Assembly (NCBI RefSeq): GCF_000004075.3
Contig: NW_022279570.1
Span: 1-64,000 of the forward strand
DNA from: Cucumis sativus
Taxonomy: Eukaryota; Streptophyta; Magnoliopsida; Cucurbitales; Cucurbitaceae
Direction of reading: 5' to 3'
Length of the DNA stretch: 64,000 bases
A program made the position numbers and the translations under genes. The notes beneath the pieces were generated by a model. The model did not search any database and was not told the origin of the DNA. It worked only from the letters and a program-made list of their open reading frames with translations. Below, piece after piece: positions 34,226-45,079 of this stretch. The number at the start of each line of letters is the position of its first letter. Position 1 is the stretch's first letter.

Positions 34226-34318
34226 GATTTATTGGAGTTGAGGAGTCCCACAATCTTTATGTTCTGTTTGTTTCTCCATCACTTTTTCAAGGCTGTTCAA
34301 TTGGAGTTCCATCTTCAG
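34226..34318 (+). other. Unassigned exon-like segment of 93 bp
   Basis: A 93-bp segment bounded by CATTGCAG and CAGGTAATA is open in phase 0 across 31 codons (DLLELRSPTIFMFCLFLHHF, then FKAVQLEFHLQ). The splice sites look good and the length is a multiple of three. I do not recognise the protein. It lies between the two malic-enzyme pieces and may be another captured exon or part of the same locus. Confidence 0.4.
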
Positions 34319-35036
34319 GTAATATTAATGTGTTTGTTTCTAAGATAATTTTGTTAAACACTTGTTTTTGTTGTCTCCATCCACCAACTGTTTGATGAAA
34401 TGCCGCATTGAACAATTTTATGGGTTCTTGGGAAGCATGTGATCTATGTGTTGTGGAATTTGTATAATTAGTTAGAGTGATTTAGAAAAACTTTTGTATT
34501 TGTAGTTGGATAGACAATTCATTCCATATTTAGAGCATGATTAAGAGTTATTTTGAAAATGTTAAAATTACTTCAAAAGATATTTGGATAATTTAAATGA
34601 CTTTCGTCTATTGTATGATGATCATGTTTGATAGATCGAAAACTTTTCTTCTTCTTCTTCTTCGTTTCTTCCTGCTGCCTATTCGACCTTCAACTTTGAG
34701 TGTAGTTGCTTGGCTGTCGAATGGCCACCACTCAAAGTCACTCCCTCGCCTTCTTATCACTCTTAATTTCCTTAACAACAAAGTCAAACTGCTACAGAAC
34801 AATCGAATTTTTGTTTGATTAATTTTCTATCCACAGGAGGCTTTTGTATGTTGATCACCCTTGTTTTCTTTGAAAAGTTTAAACTTCCATACACGATATA
34901 TTGGGAAACTTTCACATTCCTCGGGACATTAAAAGCTCAAGAGCATTGATTTTGAGCAAAATAAAAATGAAAATCTCTTTTAATTTCCAGCAACACCATA
35001 TTTGAAGTTCATTGTATTTTCTTCTTCCAACTACAG

Positions 35037-35880
35037 GTTGACATGATTGTCTTGACAGATGGAAGTCGTATTCTTGGCCTCGGTGACCTTGGAGTTCAGG
35101 GAATAGGAATACCTAGATTGGAGGGAGAAGAGTATCTATCAATTGTTGATGATTTTATGGAAGCCGTGCATACATGTTGGCCTAAAGCTATTGTTCAGGT
35201 TTATTGGTTAAGATATCAAATTTTTAACTGTGTTCACTGCCAGTAATCAGTATCGTAATCTCGTAATTTGATTTTGAATGATGCCAGTTTGAGGATTTTC
35301 AAATGAAATGGCCTTTTGAAACATTACAACGTTATCGTAAGAGGTTCTGCATGTTCAACGATGACATACAAGTGAGTAGTTGATGATGTATTAATGCAGT
35401 TGATAATTACTTAAAAGGACATTCGTTTTCGTTTATTTCATTTCATAAAGGGAACTGCTGGTGTTGCTCTCGTTGGACTATTGGGAACTGTGAGAGCTCA
35501 AGGGCGGCCATTGAGTGATTTTGTTAACCAAAAGATAGTAGTGGTAGGGGCTGGAAGGTATTGTCAGCTGTTTAACTTTAACATTTTCTCCAAATAGCAA
35601 TACTGCTAACGATTTAGGGATCATAAGCCTTGTCCTCTTTGTTGAAACAAAAGTGGTTGTTTGAAAGAGGAATTACTATTACTATTACTATTACTATTAC
35701 GTGAATATAAGAGATGAAAACTTTGGAAACTATAGTTCAATCCTTTTGGTTTAACCTTCATTTGTTTCAACATGCTGTTTTTTCCCCTCTTTCAACTTTA
35801 GTGCAGGGCTCGGTGTTCTTAACATGACTATTCAGGCTGTTTCGAGAATGGCAGGGAACAACGATTCTAGTGCAAGAATC
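35037..35880 (+). pseudogene. NAD-malic enzyme fragment (four exons)
   Basis: Exons at 35037-35198, 35288-35371, 35451-35557 and 35802-about 35880 have GT/AG borders and join in frame. They read DMIVLTDGSRILGLGDLG, RLEGEEYLSIVDDFMEAV, FEDFQMKWPFETLQRYRKRF, GTAGVALVGLLGTVRAQGRP, KIVVVGAGSAGLGVLN and AVSRMAGNND. These are the malate-binding and NAD-binding (GAGSAG) segments. In the first exon VQGIGIP is joined directly to RLEGEEY, skipping about 45 residues including the usual Lys-containing GKLDLYVAAAGINPQR segment. Presequence, N-terminal half and C-terminal part are absent. It is very well conserved but partial, so it is probably a recent pseudogene. Confidence 0.85.
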
Positions 35881-36119
35881 TTTTTCTAACTTTCATTCTC
35901 AATTTCTGCATCAGTCTGTCCAAGTTTTTCCTTCCATGAGAGTTACTGATTTCAGAAACCAATCAGATGGGGTTCGGAATTTGGATAGCTTTATTATGGG
36001 TTAATTTGTATGACGCAGTTTCTTGTGAAAAGTATGAGGCAGTTGAAGAAGTTAAATGACTTGTGGTGGTAGTAATCATTGTCAAACTCATGTGGTTTTT
36101 AACTTAAAAAGAAAGAGGG

Positions 36120-36205
36120 AAAATGTGAACTTAGTCCTATGCAGATTAGTGTTTTAAAGAGGAAAAATATGAACTTAGTCCTATGCAGATTAGTGTTTTA
36201 AGTCT
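36120..36205. repeat. Tandem duplication of about 44 bp
   Basis: GAACTTAGTCCTATGCAGAT followed by TAGTGTTTTAA occurs twice in a row just upstream of the MRTO4-like exon. It is a local slippage-type duplication of no coding significance. Confidence 0.85.
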
Positions 36206-36235
36206 TCTATCTAATTGTTCGTGGGATAAATGCAG

Positions 36236-36402
36236 TTACTTTATCAAAAACAAAGAAGAAAAGGAAGGGACCACAAGAAATCAATGGTGGAATCGATCAG
36301 GCAGGGTGTGGAAAATTACAACTCAGTTTTTGTTTTCACTGTTGAGAACATGAGAAACCTCAAGTTCAAGGAACTCAGGGAGCAGCTGAAGTCAGCTAGC
36401 AG
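36236..36402 (+). pseudogene. Orphan exon of an MRTO4-like (mRNA turnover 4) gene
   Basis: After an AAATGCAG acceptor the exon reads TLSKTKKK, then with one extra A it shifts to GRDHKKSMVESIRQGVENYN, SVFVFTVENMRNLKFKELRE and QLKSASR. Plant MRT4/MRTO4, a nucleolar P0-like factor in 60S ribosome assembly, has this N-terminal sequence (VTLSKTKKKG-x-xHK...VENMRN-x-KFKE-x-RE); this is recalled. The exon ends at CAG-GCAAGT, a GC-type donor that could be a mutated GT. No further exons were found. The frameshift in the A run indicates a pseudogene. Confidence 0.8.
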
Positions 36403-37076
36403 GCAAGTTCTACTTTCTGAATTCTGTATTATTTAATCTGCGTCATCATTTCAAATATTGATTAGTGATACAAATGTACTTTCTCTATGTTGTTTGGTTA
36501 GCTTCTAGATAGCACGAGAAAAGATATGAATAATAAATAGCATATTTTTAAAACTCAAAAGATAAAATCATAATGAATAGCATTCCTTAGGAGAAAGGAT
36601 GAGGACACGTTGTTTCTATAAACCTAATTTTAGTTTTGCCAGTTTGAAATACTTGTGTAGTTTAGTTTAGATATATATTTAAACTAGCACGTTAAATAAT
36701 AGTTTGCCCTGTTTGTGTTTGCTAAGTTTCAACTAATACTCTCAGTATTTATCTTTGTGCTTATGTGATAGATTTCTTATGCACTGTAGTGATTTGGGGT
36801 GTTTTCTTATTTTCTGCATCTTAGCTACCTTATTTGCTGCATCTTAATTGCTAACGATTTAGGGATCATAAGCCTTGTCCTCTTTGTTGAAAAAAAAAAG
36901 TGGTTGTTTGAAAGAGGAATTACTATTACTATTACGTCAAATTACATATTGAATGAAAAAGAAAATTACAATTTCTTTTAGCGCTATGTAATGGTAGTCA
37001 GGTATAGTAGTCATGCCTTTGCTCTAGCTTATATATTCATGTCTATGTTACTTTCACACTTCTATTTATTAATTTC
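36403..37076. other. Non-coding, with duplicated malic-enzyme intron pieces
   Basis: 36709-36855 repeats 33243-33392, and 36850-36940 repeats 35606-35701 including the TTACTATTACTATTAC microsatellite. No gene was recognised. Confidence 0.7.
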
Positions 37077-38630
37077 ATGAAGTCAGTGGGTTTGCAAAAT
37101 GAAAGAATCGTCATCCTTTTTAAACCACTAGTCCTAATGTTTCAAATGAATTTTCCAATTTCTTTTTGGGCTGATGTTTCCATAGCCCGTTTCTTAACAA
37201 ATTGCATGCCCTCTTCCATTTTTAAGGGTGAGATACCTTTTTGTATCTTATGCCCCAAACAACATTTGTTTCTCATTCCACCCAAAATAATTGGTTATAC
37301 TTGATTTGTCCAAGACGTTCGGCCTCAACATACAAAGTTGGATCCAAAGACCTTAAAATATATCTTTTTGGTTATTCTCGTGTTCTTTGAACATTCCTCC
37401 TTTTATTCCTCACCTTCTTTCTCTTCGAATATGAGTCGAGGGAGTATCAAGAGTCAAAGGATGATTTCTTTATCTACAATGTTATCTCTCCTTCTAATCC
37501 TCTTTGTGGTTCATCTTCACGTGTGTTTACTTCTATTTGTCAAACCCATCACTGAAGTCTATGATCGACGACAACCTTCTTCAATTCCATGCCCTACCCC
37601 TAAGGCTTCTTCGTCATTGGATCCAGAAATGAGTGATGATCTTCCTATTGCTCTTCGTAAAGGTAAACTTAAGTGTGCTCATCTTATTTCCTCTTCTGTT
37701 TCATATAACCATTAGTTGTCTTCTGCATGTTCTTTCATTGCATCATTAGAGTTTGTATCATTAAGCCTATTCTCATCTTGGTTGGTGTGTTGCAATGGTG
37801 GAGGAGATGATTACTTTAGATGATAATTGTACTTGGGATTTAGTTTCTCTCCCTGCACGAAAAAAGTATATCAGTTGCAAATGGGTGGTTACAATTAAAG
37901 TTAATCCCTGATGGTTTTGTCGCTCAATTAAAAGTACACCTTGTAGTGAAAGGCTACGCACAAAACATGGCGTTAACTATGCTGATACTTTTTCTCGAGT
38001 AGTAAAAATGACATTTGTGAGGTTGTTTATTTCACTAACTTCAATCAGTCACTGGCCTTTACATCAGCTTGATATTTTTGAAAAGGAGGTGTAATTATGA
38101 GTCAATAAAAAGGACCTGATCATGTTGAGGAAGGAGACCCAACCTTGTCTGGTTTCTCATGAGTAGATGGATGAAGGATTGTATTCCAGAGAAGTTTCGA
38201 GCAACACACCTCAGAAACCAATCAGATGGGGTTCAGAATTTGGATAGCTTTGTTGTTTCGGTTTCATCACTCGCATATTTGTTGAAAAACTTTCCAGTTT
38301 GGTTCTTTTACAAGAACATCTATTGAATCAATGAACACACTCTATATTGGATCTTGGATAAAGTGAGGATTTTTTGGAAGTCTACATCTTCAATATTGAA
38401 CCTCCCCTTTTCGAACTAGATACAGTAGAAAGTGTCTACCATTTTTTCAACTTTTGACTTCCATTTCTGAAAAAGATGGAGTTGTAACTCCCCGGGTTTG
38501 GCGTTGCCGTCGACGTCACCGTGAGAAGGTGTGGCCGGAATGAAGAGAGAAGAGGGTGGGTGAGAGGAGAGGAGAGGTTCAATATTTGTTTCCAACTTTT
38601 TTACATCAGCTTGATATTAAAAGTGCATTT
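37077..38630 (+). pseudogene. Ty1/copia pol fragment, 5' part (integrase to RT)
   Basis: The plus-strand reading covers the integrase C-terminal segment (FWADVSIARFLTNCMPSSIF, then LCPKQHLFLIPPKIIG) near 37150-37300. The region before RT follows, then the RT start (MITLDDNCTWDLVSLP, CKWVVTIK, KGYAQ) at 37800-37970, with frameshifts and stops. The frame then reaches PLHQLDI at 38057-38076. After a 523-bp foreign insertion, LHQLDIKSA resumes at 38600-38630. There the LTR element of 38631-41599 is inserted, and copia continues at 41600. Confidence 0.82.
38077..38599. other. 523-bp insertion flanked by a 19-bp direct repeat
   Basis: TTTACATCAGCTTGATATT occurs at 38058-38076 and 38600-38618, bracketing 523 bp foreign to copia. 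Inside, 38212-38251 matches 35953-35992 (downstream of the malic-enzyme fragment) with one mismatch. A GC-rich G/A segment lies at 38490-38580. A 19-bp duplication is long for a DNA transposon or LTR element but possible for a LINE/SINE-type insertion or repair synthesis. No poly(A) tail or terminal repeats were seen. Confidence 0.75.
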
Positions 38631-38957
38631 TGTTAGGATCCCACCTAATAAGGATTACCTCAAGAAAGAAAAGATGAACTCAAGAATACTTAAAAAACAT
38701 CCAAACATGAAATATATATTAGAAAGATCTTAGTAACAAGTAACAAGTAACCCTAGCCTTTTGAGAGGGTTAGACTCTCCTAAGGTTCCCTTACAAGGAA
38801 AACTTTCTCAAAATTCTTCACCTCTCTCCAACCCCTCTCCCACTATTTATAACAAAAAGAACTAACCAACTTACCATCTATTTACTATATGACCTTACTA
38901 ACAACCATTTTCATTTTCTCCTAATAATCCACTATTTTTCTATCTAGGGTCCTTACA
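38631..38957 (-). repeat. 3' LTR of the non-autonomous element
   Basis: 327 bp, starting TGTTAGGATCCCACCTAATA and ending GGGTCCTTACA on the plus strand. Compared with 41273-41599 it has a few substitutions and small indels (CAAGAAAG versus CAAGGAG, AAAAACATCC versus AAATACATCC, CACCTC versus CACACCTC). It is therefore older than the chromovirus pair at 9923-17351. Confidence 0.92.
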
Positions 38958-39076
38958 TTACTCCGCCCTTCGAAGACACCTTGTCCTCAAGGTGTGCTTA
39001 CAAACTACAAACCTTGAACTCTCTACCATACCCCTGCCATCTCGGAAGAAATTTTATTCAGCTTTGCCTTGAAATT

Positions 39077-41242
39077 CTATTGGGTTGTAATAATTACACT
39101 TGCATGCATCCAACCCTTTAGACTCCAAGAACTTCCCCAATCTTCATTCTTCTCACACGGAAAGTGATCCCAATTAACCAACTGCCATTCCCTGAGCCTA
39201 ATTCCATGCCACTTGCATTTTAATTTGAAGCTCTTCCTCTCTAATGGGCTAAGCCCACAATTAACTTTATGACCCCATCCCCAAATCAATTTCACGGCCC
39301 ATACACCATCTTTCTTAGAATTACCAATGAGCTTCAGGCAATTCCTATCCATTTTCAAGTTACATTTCAGCCACACTAACAAATGGGTCTCAATGAATTT
39401 AGCAAATTCAAGCACATTAATTTCCTTTCTTTCTTTATGAAGGCTGTATTTCTTTGTTATCATCTCATGTTTGGCCCACCATCCATATTCCAATAGGATT
39501 TCCACTTCCTTAGATAAAGCCGTCAATTTATTTTTCTTTGAGGTATAATGGGCCTCATCCCTTACTTTTGCAATCAGCCCAAAAAGCAACATTTTGGCCC
39601 ACTTTTGATTAAATTCTTTCCCTAATTTCCATCCCACGTGATATACTTTAACCATTGAGGTTTGCATGTGCCAATCCTTCTCCTAGCCTCCACTTTGTTT
39701 TCCTGGCCATTTATTAGGAATTTGATCCCCAATTTCTCCACCTAAGCCAAGCCCATTTGAGAAAATCTGGCCCTTTTCATTTAATTTCAGCCCACTAAAC
39801 AAATCATAACTACTATTGTCTCTAATTTTTCGCCTTAACGTCTGACGCTTCACGTGGGTTGAAGAATCGTTTTTCTTCAAGAAATCTTCCCCCTCCTTTC
39901 TGAATTTTTTTTGTCCGTAGCTGCTCACTCCCTCTGCAAATATCAAAGCATTCTTCCCGACAATTTCCGATCTCACTTGCAGCCTCGTTGCTATCCGCGT
40001 TCCGACAAACTCCCTTTGTGCCTTAGGTCGACTACCTCCAACGCACCCTGTCTCCATCTCCTCTTCCTGTAACTGGACTTTTCGACAATCCATCTTCTTC
40101 TTTTTTTGGCCACCGGTGACCGACTCAGAATCTTTCCTCCGCCGCGGTTTCTGTTCATCCCCGCCTCGATTTTCTGTCACAACCCAATATGTTTCCATTC
40201 GCCAGCCTCTCTATGATCCCTGTACTAATTCCATTGCCATTTTCTTCCTTGTCGTTACCCATTCTATCTTACTCCGATGACCTTCGAAATTCCTTTATTC
40301 ATCTTCTTCATTGCCTAGCTTCCTCATCCCTTCCCTACTTTGATATAACTCGCATGCCACAAAAGAAAGGCAAGGAAAGTAACGTACCTCAACAAAATCT
40401 TGGCCTATATATATGATCAGCCTCTCAATGTTGCCACTCCAATGAGCCGTTTCTTCTATTTTCACAGATCGTATCCAGGTCGACTTGTTCCACATAGGTA
40501 CTGTTTGATTCTTCTTTTTGTTTTCTTCACTACCACCAAGTATCAATGATCGCTTCCTCAATCGTTTCTTTGCCTTCCTTCTCATCCATAGTGTTTGCCT
40601 CCTTTCCCATGCTTCCGCCTTCTCTGCTCGGTGTTTCCATTTCCACCAAGTGTTTGTCTCTGACCACCCCACCCTTAGTCGTCGGCCATGGGAATACACA
40701 GTTAGATTTGGCTTCCTCTTCCCTTCATCTTTTTCATGGTCGTTCTTCGATTCCTTCATCTTCAAGTCATTGTTCCATTTTTGTTTTTCTTCAACTTTAA
40801 TTTTTTCTAGTTTCTTCTCCGCTCTTTCTTTATCTCTTTGCAGCCCTTCAGAAAGCGTTTGATGTATTGTTTTAGCACTCCTCTCTATTCTTTTTGCCTT
40901 GCAATCCACAATCCATTTCTGCATATGCTCCCATGTCCATGGAGTTTCTCCCCTCTCATCCACCTCAAGTTTGCAATTAGCAGCCCATTTAAGTGCTTGC
41001 TCCCAAGTCCCTCTCTCAACTGCGGTCGAGTCTTCTTCCATCTTTCCTTTCATTTTCAACACCGATCCCTCCGACGTAGCAGATTCTTCCCGTCGGCAAC
41101 TAACATTGTTTTCTCGTAATTCCTCTGCCAGCCTTTCGATGCTTTTGGACAACTCCAAAGTTACATCTTTAAGTTCCCTAATGTCCTTCTCATTCTTCTC
41201 CAACCTCTCCTCCATTTGTTTTTGCATCCAAGCCCGTGTCAT
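39077..41242 (-). pseudogene. Single ~720-codon frame of the non-autonomous element, three stops
   Basis: Reading from an ATG at 41242 (MTRAWMQKQMEERLE) to the stop at 39077-39079, one frame runs without a shift. It is interrupted only by a TAA (40295-40297) and TAGs (40211-40213, 39683-39685). The N-terminus is a charged coiled coil. Then come two related Trp-rich units, TWEQALKWAANCK and TWEHMQKWIVDCK, and a very basic stretch. The last 200 residues are rich in Trp and Lys (YGWWAKHEMI, WLKCNLKMDRN, WGWGHKVNC). I recognise no Gag knuckle, protease or polymerase. It may be an unusual Gag-like or captured host sequence. Copy 1 has lost half of it. Confidence 0.62.
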
Positions 41243-41272
41243 CCCCAAGATGTTACGGCTCTGATACCAATT

Positions 41273-41599
41273 TGTTAGGATCCCACCTAACAAGGATTAC
41301 CTCAAGGAGAAAAGATGAACTCAAGAATACTTAAAATACATCCAAACATGAAATATATATTAGAAGATCTTAATAACAAGTAACAAGTAACCCTAGCCTT
41401 TTGAGAGGGTTAGACTCTCCTAAGGTTCCCTTACAAGGAAAACTTTCTCAAAATTCTTCACACCTCTCTCCAACCCCTCTCCCACTATTTATAACAAAAA
41501 GAACTAACCAACTTACCATCTATTTACTATATGACCTTACTAACAACCATTTTCATTTTCTCCTAATAATCCACTATTTTTCTATCTAGGGTCCTTACA
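41273..41599 (-). repeat. 5' LTR of the non-autonomous element
   Basis: 327 bp, identical in its ends to 1204-1530. On the minus strand it starts TGTAAGGACCCTAG and ends CCTAACA, followed by AAT and the TGGTATCAGAGCC primer site. The plus-strand 62-codon frame at 41401-41589 is within the LTR and not a gene. Confidence 0.92.
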
Positions 41600-42627
41600 C
41601 ATTTCTTCATGGTGATCCTCAAGAAGGGGTGTATATGGAGCAACCACTAGGGTTTGTTGCTCAGGGGAAGAATGGAAAGGCGTGTCGCCTTTGTAAATCT
41701 TTGGATGGACTAAAACATAGTCCACAGGCTTGGTTTGGAAAATTTATTAAGGTGATCGAAAGTTTTGGAATGCAAAAGAGCACGTTAGATCATTCAATCT
41801 TTTTTAAAAGATCCGAGAGTGGGGTGATCCTAATCGTAGTATATGTTGATGCAATTGTGGTTGTTGGTGATGATGCTTTAGATGTCCAGTCCCTGAAGAC
41901 TTTTCTCTATTGCCAATTCCAAATAAAAGATTTGAGCATGTTGAAATACCTCCTAGGAATTTGAGGTAAAAACAGGCAAGAAAGCAATACTATTATCACA
42001 GAGAAAATATGGACTTGTTGACTGAAACATGGAAGGTAGGTGCCAAGCCATGTAGTACCCCAACGATGCCTAACTTATAGCTCACAAAAGATGGAGAATT
42101 GTTGAAAGATCTTCAAAGATATAGGAGGTTAGAGGGAAAACTTAATTACCTTCCAGCGAATCGACTCGACATAGCCTATTTAGTGAGTATTATGAGCCAG
42201 TGTATGTCATGCCCTAAAGTTGATCATTCAGCTGCTTTGGAATGATTCAGTGTTATCTGAAGGCTGCTCTCGGGCATGATTTTATTATATAAGGATTATA
42301 GTCATACTAATATTGAATGTTTCTCAGATGTTAATTGGTAAAATCTAAAGAAGACAAAAGATCAACTTCAGGATATTTTGTTTTTGTTGGTGGCAATTTG
42401 ATGTCTTGGAAAAGTAAGAAACAAAATGTGGTGTCACATTCAAGTGCATAATAAAAAATATAGAGCAATTGCACAGTTTTTGTGTGAATTGGATATATCA
42501 AATTGATTTGGATATATCAACTTTTTTACTATTGTTGAGTTGGGATTTGAAATCACCACACCAGCAAAATTGTGGTGTGATAATCAAGCAGCACTTGATA
42601 TCGCATTTAATCCGGTGTTCCATGAAG
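41600..42627 (+). pseudogene. Ty1/copia pol fragment, 3' part, copy 2
   Basis: Continuation of the copia element interrupted at 38630. It starts at FLHGD, passes VYMEQPLGFVAQGK and YVDAIVVVGDD, and ends at WCDNQAALDIAFNPVFHE near 42627. The altered YVDA box and the stops are the same as in copy 1. Copia sequence is cut off within RNase H and joined to inverted gypsy gag sequence. Confidence 0.87.
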
Positions 42628-42629
42628 TT

Positions 42630-42900
42630 AATGACAATTCTATCACTGGTTCTTTTTGTTCTATATCAAGTTCAATAGCTTTTACCTCAAGTTCCTCTGT
42701 ACGATCATCCTCTTCCACTACTTCCAATTCCTCCCCATTTGCTTGAACAACTAACACTCTGAGTTCCTTCTGATCCTTCACCTTACATCTATGGCCTGCA
42801 CAAAATTTTTCCTCACAACAAAAGCAGAGCCCTTTCTCACGTCTGGCTTGAAACTCAGCATCACAAAAAGTCGTCTTGATGGTCCATGTGTTATTTGAAT
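42630..42900 (-). pseudogene. Inverted gypsy gag fragment with zinc knuckle, copy 2
   Basis: The minus-strand frame reads [20 protein letters not shown] then HRCK, a C-x2-C-x4-H-x4-C-type knuckle region. The acidic linker (EELEVVEEDDRTEELEV) and EPVIELSL before the protease follow. It is open throughout, unlike copy 1. The flanking residues at both ends of the frame come from antisense copia and antisense RT and are not part of Gag. Confidence 0.78.
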
Positions 42901-45079
42901 GGTTGGTGATGGCCTTTGGCTTATCCAATGCACCGAGCACCTTCATGAGGTTGATGAACCAGGTGCTCGTTTCTAAACCAGTTCATAGTGGTTTACTTTG
43001 ATGACATCCTCTTGTACAACAATAGTACTGAAGACCACATTCAGCACTTAAGAAAATTGTTCCAAGTCCTGGCCGAAACTGAACTGTACATTAATCCAAA
43101 GAAACGTACATTCCTCACCAAGGAAATTGTCTTTCTCGGCTTCGTAATCAAAGAAGGAAAAGTAGGTATGGAACCAAAGAAGACAGAAGCCATAAAGTCT
43201 TGGCCAATACCAACCTCCATCAAGGAGGTACAAGCCTTCCTTGGCTTGGCATCCTTTTACAGAAGATTCATCAGAAACTTCAGCTCAATAGTGGCCCCCT
43301 TAACCGACTGCCTAAAGAAAGGGAACTATAAGTGGAACGAAGAGCAACAGCAGAGCTTTGAAGAGATAAAAAGAAGACTAACTTCCAGCCCTATTCTACA
43401 GTTGTCGAACTTCGCATCACCCTTTGAAGTAGCTGTTGATGCTTGCGGAACCGGAATTGGAGCCGAGTTATCACAGCAAGGCCACCCTATTGAATACTTC
43501 AGTAAGAAGTTGAGCACAACAAGACAGTCCTGGAGCACTTACGAACAAGAGCTTTATGCCCTTGTCCGAGCACTCAAACAGTAGGAACATTACCTCCTAT
43601 GCAGGGAATTTGTACTCCTAACGAACCGCTTCTCTTTGAAAGATCTCTAGTCACAAAAGAATATTACTCGGATGCACGCACGATGGATCTCCTTCCTACA
43701 AAGGTTCGACTTTGTCATTAGGCACCAAAATGGTAAGGAGAACAAGGTGGCAGATGCACTATCCAGGAAGAGCTCCTTACTCACTATTCTATCCATGGAG
43801 ATCGAGGCATTCAAACACTTACCTAACCTATATGGGGAAGACGTTGACTTCGCCATGACATGGACCAAATGCAGCCACTACACCAAGGCGGAAGACTTCC
43901 ATATAATGGAAGGATATCTATTCAAAGGAGATCAGTTGTGTATCCCACACACATCACTTCTAGAAGCACTACTAAAAGAGGCTCATTCAGGAGGATTGGC
44001 TGGACACTTCGGGCAGGATAAAACTTTTGAAATAATCTTTAAGAGATACTACTGGCCTTAATTAAGAAGATACTGTAACAACTTTATTAAAAGGTGCCCT
44101 ATTTGCCAAAGAGCTAAAGGTTCAAGTATAAACGCAGGCCTGTACTCACCATTACCTACCCCAATTTCCATTTGAGAAGATCTATCAATTGATTTCGGGC
44201 TCTGATTACCAAAAACTCAAAGGCAGTATGACTGAGTCATGGTTGTAGTCGACAGATTCAGTAAAATGGCACACTTTGTGGCTTGTAAGAAGTCAAATGA
44301 TGCCACCTACATAGCTAATTTATTCTGTCGAGAGATAGTTCGGCTGCACGGAGTACCAAAGACCATTGTTTCTAATCGGGATGTCAAGTTCCTAAGCCAT
44401 TTCTGGAAGACATTATGGAGCAAATTTGACACAACCTTGAATGAAATATAGCACAACATCACACCCTCAAACAGATGGCCAAACAGAAGTTACAAATAGA
44501 ACTGTCGACAACTTAATATGCTGTCTTAGTGGATCCAAACCAAAACAGTGGGACTTAGCTCTTGCACAGTCAGAATTCGCCTTCAACAATATGAAGAATA
44601 GATCAACCGGCAAATGTCCATTTGAGGTCGTATACACAAAACAGCCAAGACTAACAACCTTTGACCTAGCATCACTCCCCACAACTATTGACACTAGCTC
44701 AGAAGCAGAAAAGATGGTAGAAAAGATTCAGAATTTACACGAAGAAGTCCATAACCACCTAAAAGAATCAACTCAGTCCTACAAAAAGGCAGCAGACAAA
44801 AAGAGAAGACAAGCTACCTTTACTGAGGGAGACTTAGTAATGATTCACCTCAGAAAAATTCGATTTCCAACTGGAACACAAACTGAAAGACAGACAATTA
44901 GGACCATTTCGTGTCCTAGAAAAGATTTGAGATAACGCTTACAGAATTGAACTACCACCAGACTTGCACATTCATCCTATTTTTAACGTGGCAGACCTGA
45001 AACAGTACTATGCCCCAGATGATTTCTGCCTTGTCAACTAAGTCACTCGGGTCGAGTTCCATGCTAGGGGGTGGAATGA
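42901..45079 (+). pseudogene. Ty3/gypsy pol fragment: RT, RNase H, integrase, copy 2
   Basis: Same domains as 2833-5011. RT resumes at [12 protein letters not shown], shifts near 42985, and then a 198-codon frame (42988-43584) covers [28 protein letters not shown] and RNase H (FEVAVDACGTGIGAELSQQG). The next frames hold the zinc finger, integrase core and end (44441-44935, with the TGA/CGA difference at 4794 read through here). Stops at 43582 and 44060 and a break at 44450 still inactivate it. Confidence 0.9.

Larger units (their letters stand above)
38631..41599 (-). mobile_element. Intact non-autonomous LTR retroelement with 5-bp target duplication
   Basis: Both LTRs are 327 bp with TG...CA ends (38631-38957 and 41273-41599). 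CATTT duplicates flank it at 38626-38630 and 41600-41604. The primer-binding site, read on the plus strand as GGCTCTGATACCA, adjoins the right LTR (about 41258-41270). The polypurine tract, read on the minus strand as TTCGAAGGGCGGAGTAA, adjoins the left LTR. The minus strand is therefore the sense strand. The 2.3-kb interior has no recognisable protease, RT, RNase H or integrase and one long interrupted frame. It is inserted in the copia RT gene (LHQLDIKSA / FLHGD). The LTRs differ at only a handful of positions. Confidence 0.93.

Noticed and set aside
34597..34818. Opposed frames of 73 and 64 codons around a CTT repeat
   Set aside because: Generated by a TTC microsatellite; no conserved residues.
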